Source of the DNA: Planctomycetaceae bacterium
GTDB lineage: Bacteria > Planctomycetota > Planctomycetia > Pirellulales > Pirellulaceae
DNA length: 35,045 nucleotides
Direction of reading: 5' to 3'
Assembly: GCA_012729315.1 (NCBI GenBank)
Contig: JAAYDI010000036.1
Location: 1 to 35,045 of the forward strand
Part shown: piece after piece, positions 7,892 through 17,060 of the stretch
Layout: each line of letters begins with the position of its first letter
Numbering within the stretch: the stretch's first letter is position 1
Notes under the pieces: generated by a model
Databases searched by the model: none
Told to the model about the DNA's origin: nothing
What the model saw: the letters and a program-made list of their open reading frames with translations, nothing else
Position numbers and translations under genes: made by a program

Positions 7892-10800
7892 TCACTGCGC
7901 CACAATCTGCGGTTCTCCCCACGCGGTCCAGTCGTAGTCGTACCCGCCGGCGGCGTCGGTGACGAGGCTCAGCACGATTGGCATGCCGGCCCAGGCTGTG
8001 AGATCCACGTCCAGCATATCCCAGTTCCCGGGGTGAATCATCCGCCGCGCGCGCGCCTGGCCGTTCACGGCGATGGAGACTTCGACGCCGGCGGACTTGG
8101 AACCATCGCGCAGACCGAGGGCGGTCGTGAAGCGTGCCGGTGTGGCGGGCAGCGTGAGGAGGTAGGCGGCGATGGTCCGGCCGTTGTTCGGCGGATGGGT
8201 GTACAGTCCGCGGCGAGTCTGTCCGCCCACGGCGTTCACGCCGGTCTGGACGACGGCGCAGTACGAGGAATCGACCACGCGGCCCGAATCGGTGACGAAG
8301 AAGGTCTCGTCGGGCATCCGGGACAGATCGACCGGCAGGGTGGCCACCGGGGGCTGCTGTGCCAGCAGCGCGAGCGTACCGGGAACGCGTGTCTGGAGCG
8401 CCAGCCGGGTGCCTGTCTGTGTCACCGGCACAGCACCGTCGGCGTTGAGCGCCAGGGTCCAGGCGTGGTCGGTCTCGACGGCGATAGTCCGAGGATCGGG
8501 CAGATGGCGTTCGATCCGCGGACGCCGCCAGCGTGCCCAGTCGTAGATGAAGGACTGTTGGGGGCCCGGGTGAACGGCCAGCTCCAGCTGCACTGTCTGC
8601 CCGCGGAAATCACTCAGGTCCAGCTCAAGTGGCAAGAGCCGGTCGGTGGCATGGTGGACCAGGCAGTCCGCGTGGTGTCTGTCGGACGACGCGCGCACAA
8701 TGAACGTTGCGCCGTCGGTCTTGTCAGGTCCCACTGCGGCCGGATCCATGTACACTTCGCTGATGAATCGCAGGCGGCCCTGGTCGGGCAGTGTGCAGGT
8801 GAACCGTGCGAAGGCCTCCCCGGTGACCCCCGCCTTCCAGGGCGGATGGGTGGTGAAGACACCGGCGGCGCTGGTGAGCGACGCGCCGTCAGAAAACTCA
8901 CCCGGCCCGATACGCTCTTGCAGTGCGCCCTGGGCCGGACGCGTTCCACAGAGGGCGTGTTCGAGGAGCGTCGTCAGGTCCGCCACGATCGGCTGGACAT
9001 CCTGCAGCGCGACCAGCGCCAGTTGGTCAGAGACGGCGATGAAGTCGATGACGGTGTCTGCGGGCATGTCGCACACGTGGAACCGATCGCCGGCGGGGGA
9101 GCGGGGGAACAGGGGATACCAGCGGTCCGGATGCAGGCCGAGCACGCGATCTGCCGCATGCGCCCGCCAGCCTGGCACGGTCCCGGCGCCGGCCCATTGG
9201 GTGGTGCCGGTCACGGTCTGGCTGATGACGCGATCGTTCAAGATCCACCGTCGGTCCTGTGTGGCCACGAACGGCTGGCCATCCGCCGTCCGCAATGGGA
9301 AGGCGACTTCCGCGGGCCACGGCCCGTCCAGGTCGACTTCCACGCGTTGCTGCTGCCAGACGCGTACTTCATCGGAGAACTGTTCCAGGAAACCGTGCTC
9401 GCCCGTCAATGCCTCGCGCGTCGGTTTGAGTGTCGGAATGATTCCCCAATGCCGATATGCCTCGTTCCAGGCGGCGTACATCTGATCGTTTTCGGGCGAC
9501 ACGCAGCCGAGGTAGCCGTACATCGTGGTGAACGGCCGCAGGATGTACGAGCTGATCGGGTGCGCGGCTGCCAGCATCCGGCGATCGTAGGTGCTTTTCG
9601 AGTGATCCAGGCCCCAGGCGTGGCGCTGTGCGAACGCTTCGTAGCGGCAGGTGACTTCGTTGAGTCCTTCGCCGCTGAGCGCGACATGGGGCAGCGCCTC
9701 GCGCAGCTGGCGATGCAGCGCGACGTTCCCCTCCAGCATCGACATCCCATCGATCCGGCCGTTGTGGTCATTGAAGATGCAGATGGTCTGATCCAGGTGC
9801 AGTGCGTCCACGCCGGTCTGCTGGCACAGTTCCACCATGGCGGCCGTGAAGTAGTCGCGCCAAGCCCGGCAGGCCGGGTTGATGTAAGCAAAACGGATGT
9901 CGGGATCTTCCGGCGGCCAGATCCAGCACTCCTTGTCGTGCTGGCCCCACGGGCTCCGCACCTGGTACGGCGCGAACTGCTCAAAGGCCGGATGCTGCGG
10001 ATCGACGCCGAAGTAATTCACATGCAGCATCGTGCGAAAACCGAGCGCGCGGGCACGCTGCAGGAACGGCATCAGGGCGGGCTGCAGCCGCGCGTAGTCC
10101 GGATACTGGCGGTCGTATCCAGGCGCGCGCCAATCGTAGAGATAGAGCAGCGTCTGGGTTGGATCGAAGTATGTCGGCAAGGCCTCCAGGATGTCAGTGT
10201 CGAGTCCCATGATCACACAGCCGCGGATGTTCTGGGCCCACGCCGGCTGCCGCTGTGCGACCGGCACCAGCTGATATGTCTGCTGCAGCCAGTCGCGGTA
10301 TCGCCGTGCCGGGACGCGCCACGCGCCGGTGTACGTGTTGAGATGCCAGGTGACACTCTCGCACGTGGTCAGGTTGTCGAAAGGAGCGTCATTGAGGGTG
10401 ATCAGCCCGATTCGCCAGCCGCTGGGACGGCGCTCCACAATCAGTCGTTTGAAACGTCCCTGGGTATCGTCGGACCAGGCGTAGAAGCCACCCTGCGGGC
10501 CTTCCACAACCACCAGCTGAGCCTCCCAACTGAAGGGATAGTCGTGCTGGAACGTCGGGCCCGGAGTCTCACGCGTCAGACGCAGCCCTGAGCCGCCGGG
10601 GATCAGGATGGCATAGTCGAGCGGAATGTCGGCGATCCACCAGCCGACTCCCCAGAGTCCGGACGCAGCCGTGCGGGCCGTCTGGCGGATCAGCAGATCG
10701 CCGGTCGCGGCGTCCAGTTCGTACCGCGCCTCGGCCTGGGCGGCGTCGAGTTCCGAGAACGCTTCATAGGTCTGGACGGACGAACTGCCGGGGGCGAGCG

Positions 10801-11038
10801 TGGTGCCCGACTCGACGGACATCGCCCAGTGCCCGGATTCGCCTCGGTAAAGGCTCATGCCGCGCGCCTCGGCGGGTGGGCCAACGTACTGTGTCCCATC
10901 CGCGTCCGTCAGCCGCACGACGGAACCGGCCTGGATGTTGGCGGTGAATGCCTGGCTGCGGATCTCGATACCGTCAGCAGCGCAGAGTGGCGTGCTCAAC
11001 GCCAGGCACCAGGCCCAGCACAAGCCGGATTGTCGCAT
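7892..11038 (-). CDS. Secreted DUF6259-like glycoside hydrolase, multidomain
   Basis: A 1048-aa secreted protein. The signal peptide is MRQSGLCWAWCLALSTPLCAAD. Residues to about 270 form a beta-sandwich-like region (IPLDYAILIPGGSGL, WEAQLVVVEGPQGGFY). A TIM-barrel follows: LLYLYDWRAPGYD, MLHVNYFGVD, then DALHLDQ with Asp416 and LSGEGLNE with Glu457/Glu461 as candidate catalytic acids. The last 400 residues hold beta-rich segments; the final ~100 (GLRDGSKSAGVEVSIAVNG, ending YDYDWTAWGEPQIV) resemble a carbohydrate-binding or NPCBM-type module, and a similar DWARWRRP ending occurs near residue 840, suggesting two such modules. The start at 11038 is supported by AAGGAA upstream; an upstream in-frame start at 11116 would bury the signal peptide. 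The architecture recalls GH101/DUF6259 enzymes. Substrate unknown. Confidence 0.85.
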   Translation of the reverse strand: MRQSGLCWAWCLALSTPLCAADGIEIRSQAFTANIQAGSVVRLTDADGTQYVGPPAEARGMSLYRGESGHWAMSVESGTTLAPGSSSVQTYEAFSELDAAQAEARYELDAATGDLLIRQTARTAASGLWGVGWWIADIPLDYAILIPGGSGLRLTRETPGPTFQHDYPFSWEAQLVVVEGPQGGFYAWSDDTQGRFKRLIVERRPSGWRIGLITLNDAPFDNLTTCESVTWHLNTYTGAWRVPARRYRDWLQQTYQLVPVAQRQPAWAQNIRGCVIMGLDTDILEALPTYFDPTQTLLYLYDWRAPGYDRQYPDYARLQPALMPFLQRARALGFRTMLHVNYFGVDPQHPAFEQFAPYQVRSPWGQHDKECWIWPPEDPDIRFAYINPACRAWRDYFTAAMVELCQQTGVDALHLDQTICIFNDHNGRIDGMSMLEGNVALHRQLREALPHVALSGEGLNEVTCRYEAFAQRHAWGLDHSKSTYDRRMLAAAHPISSYILRPFTTMYGYLGCVSPENDQMYAAWNEAYRHWGIIPTLKPTREALTGEHGFLEQFSDEVRVWQQQRVEVDLDGPWPAEVAFPLRTADGQPFVATQDRRWILNDRVISQTVTGTTQWAGAGTVPGWRAHAADRVLGLHPDRWYPLFPRSPAGDRFHVCDMPADTVIDFIAVSDQLALVALQDVQPIVADLTTLLEHALCGTRPAQGALQERIGPGEFSDGASLTSAAGVFTTHPPWKAGVTGEAFARFTCTLPDQGRLRFISEVYMDPAAVGPDKTDGATFIVRASSDRHHADCLVHHATDRLLPLELDLSDFRGQTVQLELAVHPGPQQSFIYDWARWRRPRIERHLPDPRTIAVETDHAWTLALNADGAVPVTQTGTRLALQTRVPGTLALLAQQPPVATLPVDLSRMPDETFFVTDSGRVVDSSYCAVVQTGVNAVGGQTRRGLYTHPPNNGRTIAAYLLTLPATPARFTTALGLRDGSKSAGVEVSIAVNGQARARRMIHPGNWDMLDVDLTAWAGMPIVLSLVTDAAGGYDYDWTAWGEPQIVAQ

Positions 11039-11099
11039 GATCTGTTCCTTGTGGGGAAAAGGGAGGGCTGGCCAGTTGGCAACAGCTGACCGCCGCGCG

Positions 11100-11315
11100 C
11101 TACTTGCCGCGCGCATAATCGATGGCGAACTCCGCGGCCGTCGCGCCGTTGCCCGGATCGATCCGCAACCCGGTGATCTGTCCCGTCCAGTGCGGATGTG
11201 CGCCGACGTCCACGACCAGCAGGTGGGGCGTCAGTGGGGGCGCATCTGCCATTGACCAACGCCGGTCTGACTCTGTCAACCCCGCTGCCGTGGATTCTGC
11301 TGGCAGAGCGACCAC
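11100..11315 (-). pseudogene. C-terminal remnant of a secreted carbohydrate-associated protein
   Basis: In this frame the residues LLVVDVGAHPHWTGQITGL, RIDPGNGA, and EFAIDYARG look like the closing beta-strands of a concanavalin-like or carbohydrate-binding domain (pattern: VDLG-hPxWxG-I-LRiDP...iDYiR). The stop is at 11100-11102. Only about 50-70 residues of the domain are present, and the sequence upstream is unrelated Pro/Arg-rich translation. No start codon with a ribosome binding site is visible. I interpret this as the leftover 3' end of a larger gene, cut off near the divergent mprF start. The exact left edge of homology is uncertain. Confidence 0.5.
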
Positions 11316-11437
11316 GGATGGACGCGTCGCGCGGACGTGCCCGGGGGATCACCGCGTGGCGGTGGCCTGGGAGTGGGGCAATTCACGCGGGTCGCAGTAG
11401 CCGAAAACCCGGATGATTCGCTACGATGGAACACCCT

Positions 11438-13966
11438 ATGAACAAGATCGTGCACAGGATTGGTCCGCTTCTGGTCGTGGCGGTGTTCATGGCGGCCGTC
11501 TGGTTTCTGTACCGCGAACTGAAGCACTACCACTATCGAGACATCCGGAATGCCATAGGGGCCATTCCCACCTGGCGACTGCTGGCGTCGCTGGGCCTGA
11601 CGATCGTCAACTATGTCGTGCTCATCGGCTACGACTATCTGGCGATGCATGCCATCCGCCACCCGCTGTCGCTCGGCAAGATCTCGTTAGCGTCATTCAC
11701 GGGGTTCGTCACCAGCTACAACTTCGGCGCGCTGCTGGGGGGCACGTCCGTGCGTTACCGGCTCTACAGCGCGTGGGGGCTGTCGGCCGTCGAGATCCTG
11801 CAGCTGGTGATCATGATGGCGATCACGTTCTGGGTCGGGGCGTTCGCCCTGGCCGGCGTGGTGTTCATCGTGCGGCCGTTCCCGATTCCCGACAAGCTGC
11901 ACGTGCCGTTCACCAGCGTGTATCCGCTGGGTTTCGTGCTGCTGGCCATCTCACTCGGCTATGTGGCGTTGGCCGCCTTCCACCGGCGGACGCTGCACAT
12001 TCGCGACCGGCAGTTTCCCTTGCCGGGCGCGCGGATGACGCTGCTGCAACTGTCGGTGGCGGCTTTGGATCTGTGTGTGGCCGCCGGCTGCCTGTACGTG
12101 CTGGTCGCGCACGACATCACCGTGGGATACTGGGAATTCCTCGGCATGTATCTGCTGGCCGTCGTGGTAGTCCTCATCACCCACGTGCCGGGCGGGCTCG
12201 GCGTGTTCGAACTGATTCTGTTGACGCTGTCCGCCCCCGGCTCGGCCCCGTCGATGGTTGCCGCCCTGCTCATGTTCCGGATCATCTACTACCTGTTGCC
12301 GCTGATGGCCGCTGTGCTGTTGCTGGCGGGGCATGAAATCTCGCTGCAACGCGCTGCGGCTGAACGTGTATGGGCGGCCATCGGGCGCTGGTCCGAGCCG
12401 ATTGTCGCCAGCTTGCTGTCGTGGGCGACGTTGATTGCCGGCATGGTGCTGCTGGTGTCGGGGGCGACACCCATCGTGCCGGGGCGCCGGGCGGCTCTGG
12501 AGCAAGCCGTCCCGCTGTCGGTGATCGAGGTTTCGCATTTCGTGGGCAGCCTGATCGGCGCGATGCTGTTGCCGCTGGCACGCGGGCTGCACCGCCGACT
12601 GAATGCCGCCTGGTGGCTGACGATGGTGTTGCTGGGCGCAGGCTTCGTCGCCGCGCTGCTCAAAGGCCTGGACTACGAGGTCGCGATTGTCCTGATCACG
12701 ATCGCCGTCTCGCTCTTCGTCTGCCGCCACCGCTTCTACCGCAAAGGATCGCTGCTGCACGAACCGTTTACGTCAGGCTGGGTCGCCGCCGTGCTGGTGG
12801 TCGTGATCGCCTCGATCTGTGTGGGACTGTTTGTCTACAAGCATGAGGAGTACCGGTTCAGCGCGTGGTGGGCGTTCACGTTGCGGGGCGACGCGCCGCG
12901 GTTCCTCCGCGCGAGCGCCGGCGCGCTGGTCGTGCTGCTGACGTTTGCGATCTGGCGACTCCTCACCCCGCCGAAACGGATCCCCACCGAACGCCTGGCC
13001 GGAGATCTGCAGCTGGCGGCCGCGGTCGTCCACCAGTCTCCCAAGACCATGGCTCAGCTGGCGCTGCTGGGTGACAAGTCGTTCCTGTTCAACGAGCAGG
13101 GCACGGGATTCGTCATGTACGCCAGGCAAGGGCGGTCCTGGATCGCCCTGGGCGATCCCGTGGGGCCGGAATCGGAACGCGCGGAACTGGTGTGGGAATT
13201 CCGGGAACTGGTGGAACAGTACGACGGCTGGCCGGTGTTCTACCAGGTCGAGGAGGAGTGCCTGCCCATCTACCTGGATCAAGGGCTGACGCTCCTCAAG
13301 CTGGGTGAGGAAGCACGCGTGCCGCTGGACGGCTTTTCGCTGGACGGCAGCACGCGCAAAGGACTCCGCCAGGCACACCACCGCGGGCAACGCGAGCAGT
13401 TGGAGTTCGCGGTGATCAGCGGCGATCACGTACGCAGCCTGCTGCCCGAGCTGAAAAACATCTCCGACGCCTGGCTGGCCGAGAAGCAGGTGCACGAGAA
13501 AGGCTTCTCACTGGGATTCTTCGACGAGACTTACCTCAGTCGCTATCCGGTGGCCGTCGTGCGCCAGGCACTCAACGTCGTCGCGTTCGCCAACGTGTTG
13601 TGCAGTGCGAACCGTGAAGAACTGTCGGTCGACCTGATGCGCCATCTGCCCGGCGCGCCGGCCAGCGTGATGGAGTTCCTGTTCATCGAACTCATGCAGT
13701 GGGGCCGGCAGCAGGGATTCCAGTGGTTCAATCTGGGCATGGCACCGCTGTCCGGCGTCGACGACCGACTCCTGGCACCGCTGTGGAATCGGGTGGTCCA
13801 CCTGGCCTACCAGTTCGGAGACCGCTTCTACAGCTTCGAAAGACTCAGGAAGTACAAGGAGAAGTACGACCCCGTGTGGAGCGCCATGTACCTGGCCTCG
13901 CCCGGCGGCACCGCACTGCCACACATACTCGGTGACCTCACCACGTTGATCGGCAGGCGACGGTAG
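11438..13966 (+). CDS. mprF: Bifunctional phosphatidylglycerol lysyltransferase/flippase MprF
   Basis: An 842-aa integral membrane protein matching the two-part layout and length of MprF (about 840 aa in Staphylococcus). The N-terminal half has multiple transmembrane helices of the flippase domain, including the conserved HVPGGLGVFE segment and FIVTSYNFGALLGGTSVRYR-like loop near residues 87-105. The C-terminal cytoplasmic part (from about residue 515) is the DUF2156 transferase: GDKSFLFNEQGTGFVMY, WIALGDPVGP, VFYQVEEECLPIYLDQG, KLGEEARV and FNLGMAPLSG. It transfers an aminoacyl group from charged tRNA to phosphatidylglycerol and flips the product outward, lowering surface negative charge. 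The ATG at 11438 has GGA seven bases upstream; an in-frame ATG at 11426 is possible. It is convergent with the DksA-like gene. Confidence 0.93.
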   Translation: MNKIVHRIGPLLVVAVFMAAVWFLYRELKHYHYRDIRNAIGAIPTWRLLASLGLTIVNYVVLIGYDYLAMHAIRHPLSLGKISLASFTGFVTSYNFGALLGGTSVRYRLYSAWGLSAVEILQLVIMMAITFWVGAFALAGVVFIVRPFPIPDKLHVPFTSVYPLGFVLLAISLGYVALAAFHRRTLHIRDRQFPLPGARMTLLQLSVAALDLCVAAGCLYVLVAHDITVGYWEFLGMYLLAVVVVLITHVPGGLGVFELILLTLSAPGSAPSMVAALLMFRIIYYLLPLMAAVLLLAGHEISLQRAAAERVWAAIGRWSEPIVASLLSWATLIAGMVLLVSGATPIVPGRRAALEQAVPLSVIEVSHFVGSLIGAMLLPLARGLHRRLNAAWWLTMVLLGAGFVAALLKGLDYEVAIVLITIAVSLFVCRHRFYRKGSLLHEPFTSGWVAAVLVVVIASICVGLFVYKHEEYRFSAWWAFTLRGDAPRFLRASAGALVVLLTFAIWRLLTPPKRIPTERLAGDLQLAAAVVHQSPKTMAQLALLGDKSFLFNEQGTGFVMYARQGRSWIALGDPVGPESERAELVWEFRELVEQYDGWPVFYQVEEECLPIYLDQGLTLLKLGEEARVPLDGFSLDGSTRKGLRQAHHRGQREQLEFAVISGDHVRSLLPELKNISDAWLAEKQVHEKGFSLGFFDETYLSRYPVAVVRQALNVVAFANVLCSANREELSVDLMRHLPGAPASVMEFLFIELMQWGRQQGFQWFNLGMAPLSGVDDRLLAPLWNRVVHLAYQFGDRFYSFERLRKYKEKYDPVWSAMYLASPGGTALPHILGDLTTLIGRRR

Positions 13967-13979
13967 TCGCCCGCACGCC

Positions 13980-14026
13980 AGACGGCCCACTCGCGCGGAA
14001 CGACCACCCGGTGTGGTCCACCGTCT
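13980..14026. terminator. Nested hairpin between convergent genes
   Basis: An inner stem GACCAC/GTGGTC (14002-14007 with 14013-14018, loop CCGGT) sits inside an outer pair AGACGG/CCGTCT (13980-13985 with 14021-14026). It fills the 61-base gap between the stops of mprF and the DksA-like gene. There is no T-tract on either side, so it is not a textbook intrinsic terminator, but position and symmetry suit a bidirectional stop signal. Confidence 0.4.
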
Positions 14027-14027
14027 G

Positions 14028-14456
14028 TCAATCGGCAGCGTCCGCCGGGCTCTCTTGCCGATCGTCCAGTGAGTCTGGATCCACGCCCAGGCCACTACGC
14101 ATCCGATTGGCCTCCGAGGTCCGCTGACAATTAATACAGGTCGTCGTGTAAGGAAGCGCCTCAAGACGCGCCGCTGCGATCGGCTGCCGGCACTCCTCGC
14201 ACAGCCCGTATTCCCCCCGCTCCATGTTCTCCAACGCCGCATTGATGCGCTGAATCTCCTCACTCTCCGACTGAGCCAGCAGGGAGTGAATTTCGTCGTC
14301 CTGTGTACCCACCGCCCCGTCGCTTTCGTCCCCCACCTCGTCGCGATCCCAGTTGCTGCTCAAGTGGGTCAGATCACCATTCAGGCGCCGCCGCAACACC
14401 TCCTTGCGCTTCACGAGGATCGGTCGCATTTTCGCTATCAGTTCGTCGCGTTTCAT
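14028..14456 (-). CDS. DksA/TraR-type C4 zinc-finger protein
   Basis: A 142-aa cytoplasmic protein. Residues 1-80 form a charged alpha-helical (coiled-coil-like) region with an acidic turn, DEVGDESDGA, near residues 39-48, at the place where DksA carries its functional Asp pair. The zinc finger is Cys86-x2-Cys89-x17-Cys107-x2-Cys110, followed by a short basic helix. Family members bind the secondary channel of RNA polymerase and modulate promoter response, often with ppGpp; whether this one does is not shown. GAGGAG lies just upstream of the ATG at 14456. It is the only regulator-like gene in the window and appears monocistronic. Confidence 0.9.
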   Translation of the reverse strand: MKRDELIAKMRPILVKRKEVLRRRLNGDLTHLSSNWDRDEVGDESDGAVGTQDDEIHSLLAQSESEEIQRINAALENMERGEYGLCEECRQPIAAARLEALPYTTTCINCQRTSEANRMRSGLGVDPDSLDDRQESPADAAD

Positions 14457-14916
14457 GAAAGCTCCTCATAAGGGAAGCAGAGGATCATTGCTGGTCAGCA
14501 CACGGCGAGAAAACGCTGGATTCTAGCGAAATGCGTCCCGGTGGCCACTCCGAGTGGTGGATTTTTCGCCGCAGCACCGCGCCCCGCCCCCTGCCCCGCC
14601 ACAAGCAGCCGGTGCTGGCGGCGGAACTGCTAGCTGGTAGTAGCCGTGTGGCAGCCTACTTGTTAGCCGTGCTGAAGGTACGGCACTTGCCCCAGCTGTC
14701 CGCTTGTCCGTTGTTCTTTACCGCGAAGCGGTTACACTCCGCAGCCCAGGGTCGCTGCGCAGCAGCGCACCCTGGGGTTCCGTACCAATTATCGCACGAT
14801 ACGCCGAAGGCGTTTCACAAAGGGATACCATCGGTTCCGCCCGCTCGGAAACAGACGGCGCTCGGAAGCAGACACTCTGACTCCGGCCCGCGCTGACTCC
14901 GGCCCGCGGGGTGGGT
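14457..14916. other. Intergenic region carrying repeat copy C
   Basis: This 460-base gap separates the 5' end of the DksA-like gene from the 3' end of the heparinase-like gene. The ribosome binding site of the DksA-like gene is at its left edge. The rest contains repeat copy C (14721-14782) and, at 14800-14811, an extra copy of the CGCCGAAGGCG mini-hairpin. Open frames here are translations of the repeat. Confidence 0.7.
14721..14782 (+). repeat. Dispersed palindromic repeat, copy C
   Basis: The unit has CCGCGAAGCGG, TTACACTCC, then a near-perfect palindrome with arms at about 14745-14758 and 14762-14776. It is the best-preserved plus-strand copy and shares its first 28 bases with copy B. 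A further half-unit (ACGCCGAAGGCGTTTCAC) begins at 14801. Confidence 0.8.
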
Positions 14917-16821
14917 TCAGGGCGTGGCCGCGGCGGGGGTGATGGTCAAGCGCAACGTGGCCTGAGTCACCGGCGCCGCCAGGTCGATGCCGATGCGGGC
15001 CGGCTGTGTCCTGCCGCGGATATCCTCGTCGATGGTGACGGCCTCGATCGTCAGCGGCTGACCGCCGGAATTGATCTGGATCTCCACGGCGGTCGGCCCT
15101 GCGCCGACCCGCAAGCGGTCGGGGGACACCTGTTCCCAAGCGTCGAAGGTGATCACGGCCGTGCCGAACGTTTCGGGCGTGTCGAACTGGACGTCGTCCG
15201 TTACCAGGAGGCTACCGGAGTCGCGCTGGAAGACAAACGTGCGATGGAGCTGTTTGAGTGACGGGACGGGATATGCCGACGAGAGGTCGAACTGCACCGT
15301 ATCGTGATCGTCGGCGAGGTCCAGCTGCACCAGCTTGGCCACGGCATTTTGGCCTGTTTTCTGCAGTTGTCCGGCGACGCGCGGCACGGGATGCCCGAAC
15401 GAGTTCAGCAGGTTGCTCACGTAGCGCTCTGAGCTGAAGGTGCGGCGCGTGTAGACTTCGGCTCCGGGGTCGACGAGGGTCATGGAGTCACCGATACAGA
15501 ACACGAACGACCCGAGATCGTTGTGGTTGTGGTGTTCTTCGTTGTGTCCTCCTTTGAGTGCCACGCCCACGGGCAGTCCGCCGCGGATCTGGCCACCGCG
15601 GCAGATCAGGATGCCGGCGTCTTCGAACCAGTCGCGGATACCGGGCGTTTCAGCTGCCTGCGGTGTGGAATCGGGTTTCTGGATGAGGAACGAGAACACG
15701 CCGAACTCATCGAGCCACCGCACGGACCCGAGGCCGCCACGTTCCCAGCTCGTGGGCTGCAGTTGGTAGCGGCGGGAGACGTAGGCCATGATATCGCGGC
15801 TGGGTTGGGCCCCGACACCGCAATCGGCAAACGCTGGATAGACGCCGGGTGTGATCTCAATCCGGCGTGCGAACAGCCCGGCGCTGCGAGCTCTCGGCTG
15901 GGCGAACAGGTCGACCTGGCCTCCGGTGGCGCCGTCGAGCATGTGCCCCAGACGCACGAAGCAGCCGTAGCCGTAGTTCCAGTAGGAGATCCCTTCGCTG
16001 CAGTAGCCGTCGGCGGTGAAGCCGCGGAGGAAGTGCGCGATGTACTGCTCGGCGGCGGCCACATAGAAGGCTCTCTCTGCGGGCTGGTCGAGCAGGGCCA
16101 GCGCCGTGCCGGTGACGTTGGCCAGGCAGACGGCGTTCCAGTTGTTGGTGACGGTCAGCCAGGCCCGGCTCGGCCGGCCCTGCGTGACCATCTGGGTGTA
16201 CGGCTGGAGGATGCGGCGCTGCACCTGGTCCCGCACGGTGGCCCGTGTCGCTGGATCCAGGCACGCACCCAGGGTGTGGTCGGCGGTGGCCAGCTCGCAC
16301 GCGACCTCCGAGGCGAACAGGTCGATGGTGATCTGCCGCCCCTCGAAGTTGTCCAGCGCCCAGTCGTGCGCCGGCAGGACCCACGTTTTATCGGCCGCGT
16401 AGGAGGCGATCAGCTGCTGGATCGGCTGCCGAAAACGTCCCTGATTCTCCACGCACTCGGCCACGACCAGCGTGCGGAAGGCGCGGAGCTTCTCGAAGTA
16501 CACCTGTTCGTAGTGCGACCGATTGCCATTCTTGGAGTACTCCAGATACAGGTCGTCCGGCAGCGGCTGGAACGCGGTTTCCGGGATCTTGCCGGCATCC
16601 GCCACGACCGACTGATACGCAGGCAGTTCGCTTACGAGTGCCCAGAAGCCGCGGTCGGCAATCGTCGGCGTGGGACTGTAGGCCTCCGGTGTGAGCCAGG
16701 GGATGATCTCGGCGACGCGGGCCGCGTCGGGCGCTTGCGCGTGGGCCCGTGACCGGTCTGCAGTCAGGAAACAGACGAACGCGAACGTAAGACTAAGACA
16801 TAGCCAGACGCGGGTGGTCAT
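14917..16821 (-). CDS. Secreted heparinase II/III-like polysaccharide lyase
   Basis: A 634-aa protein with a clear Sec signal (VWLCLSLTFAFVCFLTA ... AHAQA, cleavage near residue 29). Residues from about 40 to 370 form the alpha/alpha-toroid typical of alginate-lyase/heparinase-like enzymes, with NNWNAVC near residue 226 and YWNYGYG around residue 280. The C-terminal heparinase II/III beta-sandwich carries the His-rich HNEEHHNHNDLGSF cluster near residues 425-438 and LLNSFGHPVP shortly after, the expected catalytic and metal-binding segments. Members cleave uronic-acid-containing polysaccharides by beta-elimination; the substrate here is unknown. The start at 16821 has AAGGAG seven bases upstream. 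It is transcribed divergently from the GH32 gene, with 239 bases between starts. Confidence 0.9.
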   Translation of the reverse strand: MTTRVWLCLSLTFAFVCFLTADRSRAHAQAPDAARVAEIIPWLTPEAYSPTPTIADRGFWALVSELPAYQSVVADAGKIPETAFQPLPDDLYLEYSKNGNRSHYEQVYFEKLRAFRTLVVAECVENQGRFRQPIQQLIASYAADKTWVLPAHDWALDNFEGRQITIDLFASEVACELATADHTLGACLDPATRATVRDQVQRRILQPYTQMVTQGRPSRAWLTVTNNWNAVCLANVTGTALALLDQPAERAFYVAAAEQYIAHFLRGFTADGYCSEGISYWNYGYGCFVRLGHMLDGATGGQVDLFAQPRARSAGLFARRIEITPGVYPAFADCGVGAQPSRDIMAYVSRRYQLQPTSWERGGLGSVRWLDEFGVFSFLIQKPDSTPQAAETPGIRDWFEDAGILICRGGQIRGGLPVGVALKGGHNEEHHNHNDLGSFVFCIGDSMTLVDPGAEVYTRRTFSSERYVSNLLNSFGHPVPRVAGQLQKTGQNAVAKLVQLDLADDHDTVQFDLSSAYPVPSLKQLHRTFVFQRDSGSLLVTDDVQFDTPETFGTAVITFDAWEQVSPDRLRVGAGPTAVEIQINSGGQPLTIEAVTIDEDIRGRTQPARIGIDLAAPVTQATLRLTITPAAATP

Positions 16822-17060
16822 GAGGTGACTCCTTCGAAGTTGACGGGCAGGCAAAGCGGGATGCAGTGTCCGCCCATCTTCGCAGCCCGCGAGGTGCCTG
16901 GCAATCATGCGCGTTCACCCTGGTGGTCCACCCGGAGAAGCTCCTGCAGGCAGGGGATCGGGCACGCCCATCTTTCAAAGGGGGATGCCGAAGGTTAACC
17001 TCAAAGTTCTCGCCGCCGCGCGCGGCAGCCCCCCGGGATTCAGCAAGCGGAGTGACAACC
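16822..17060. promoter_or_regulatory. Divergent control region, heparinase-like / GH32
   Basis: Both flanking genes start from this 239-base gap, so it must contain promoters in both directions. The ribosome binding sites are at its two edges. A GCCGC/GCGGC inverted repeat occurs near 17013-17028. I see no convincing -35/-10 pair or known operator. Confidence 0.4.

Noticed and set aside
8033-10591. Long open frame on the plus strand opposite the DUF6259-like glycosidase
   Set aside because: Its translation is Arg/Gly/Val-rich and lacks a signal peptide, ribosome site or recognisable motif, while the minus strand has clear domain motifs. Long antisense frames are common at this GC content.
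14531-14896. Open frame through repeat copy C
   Set aside because: Most of its translation comes from the dispersed repeat, and similar peptides arise from the other copies.
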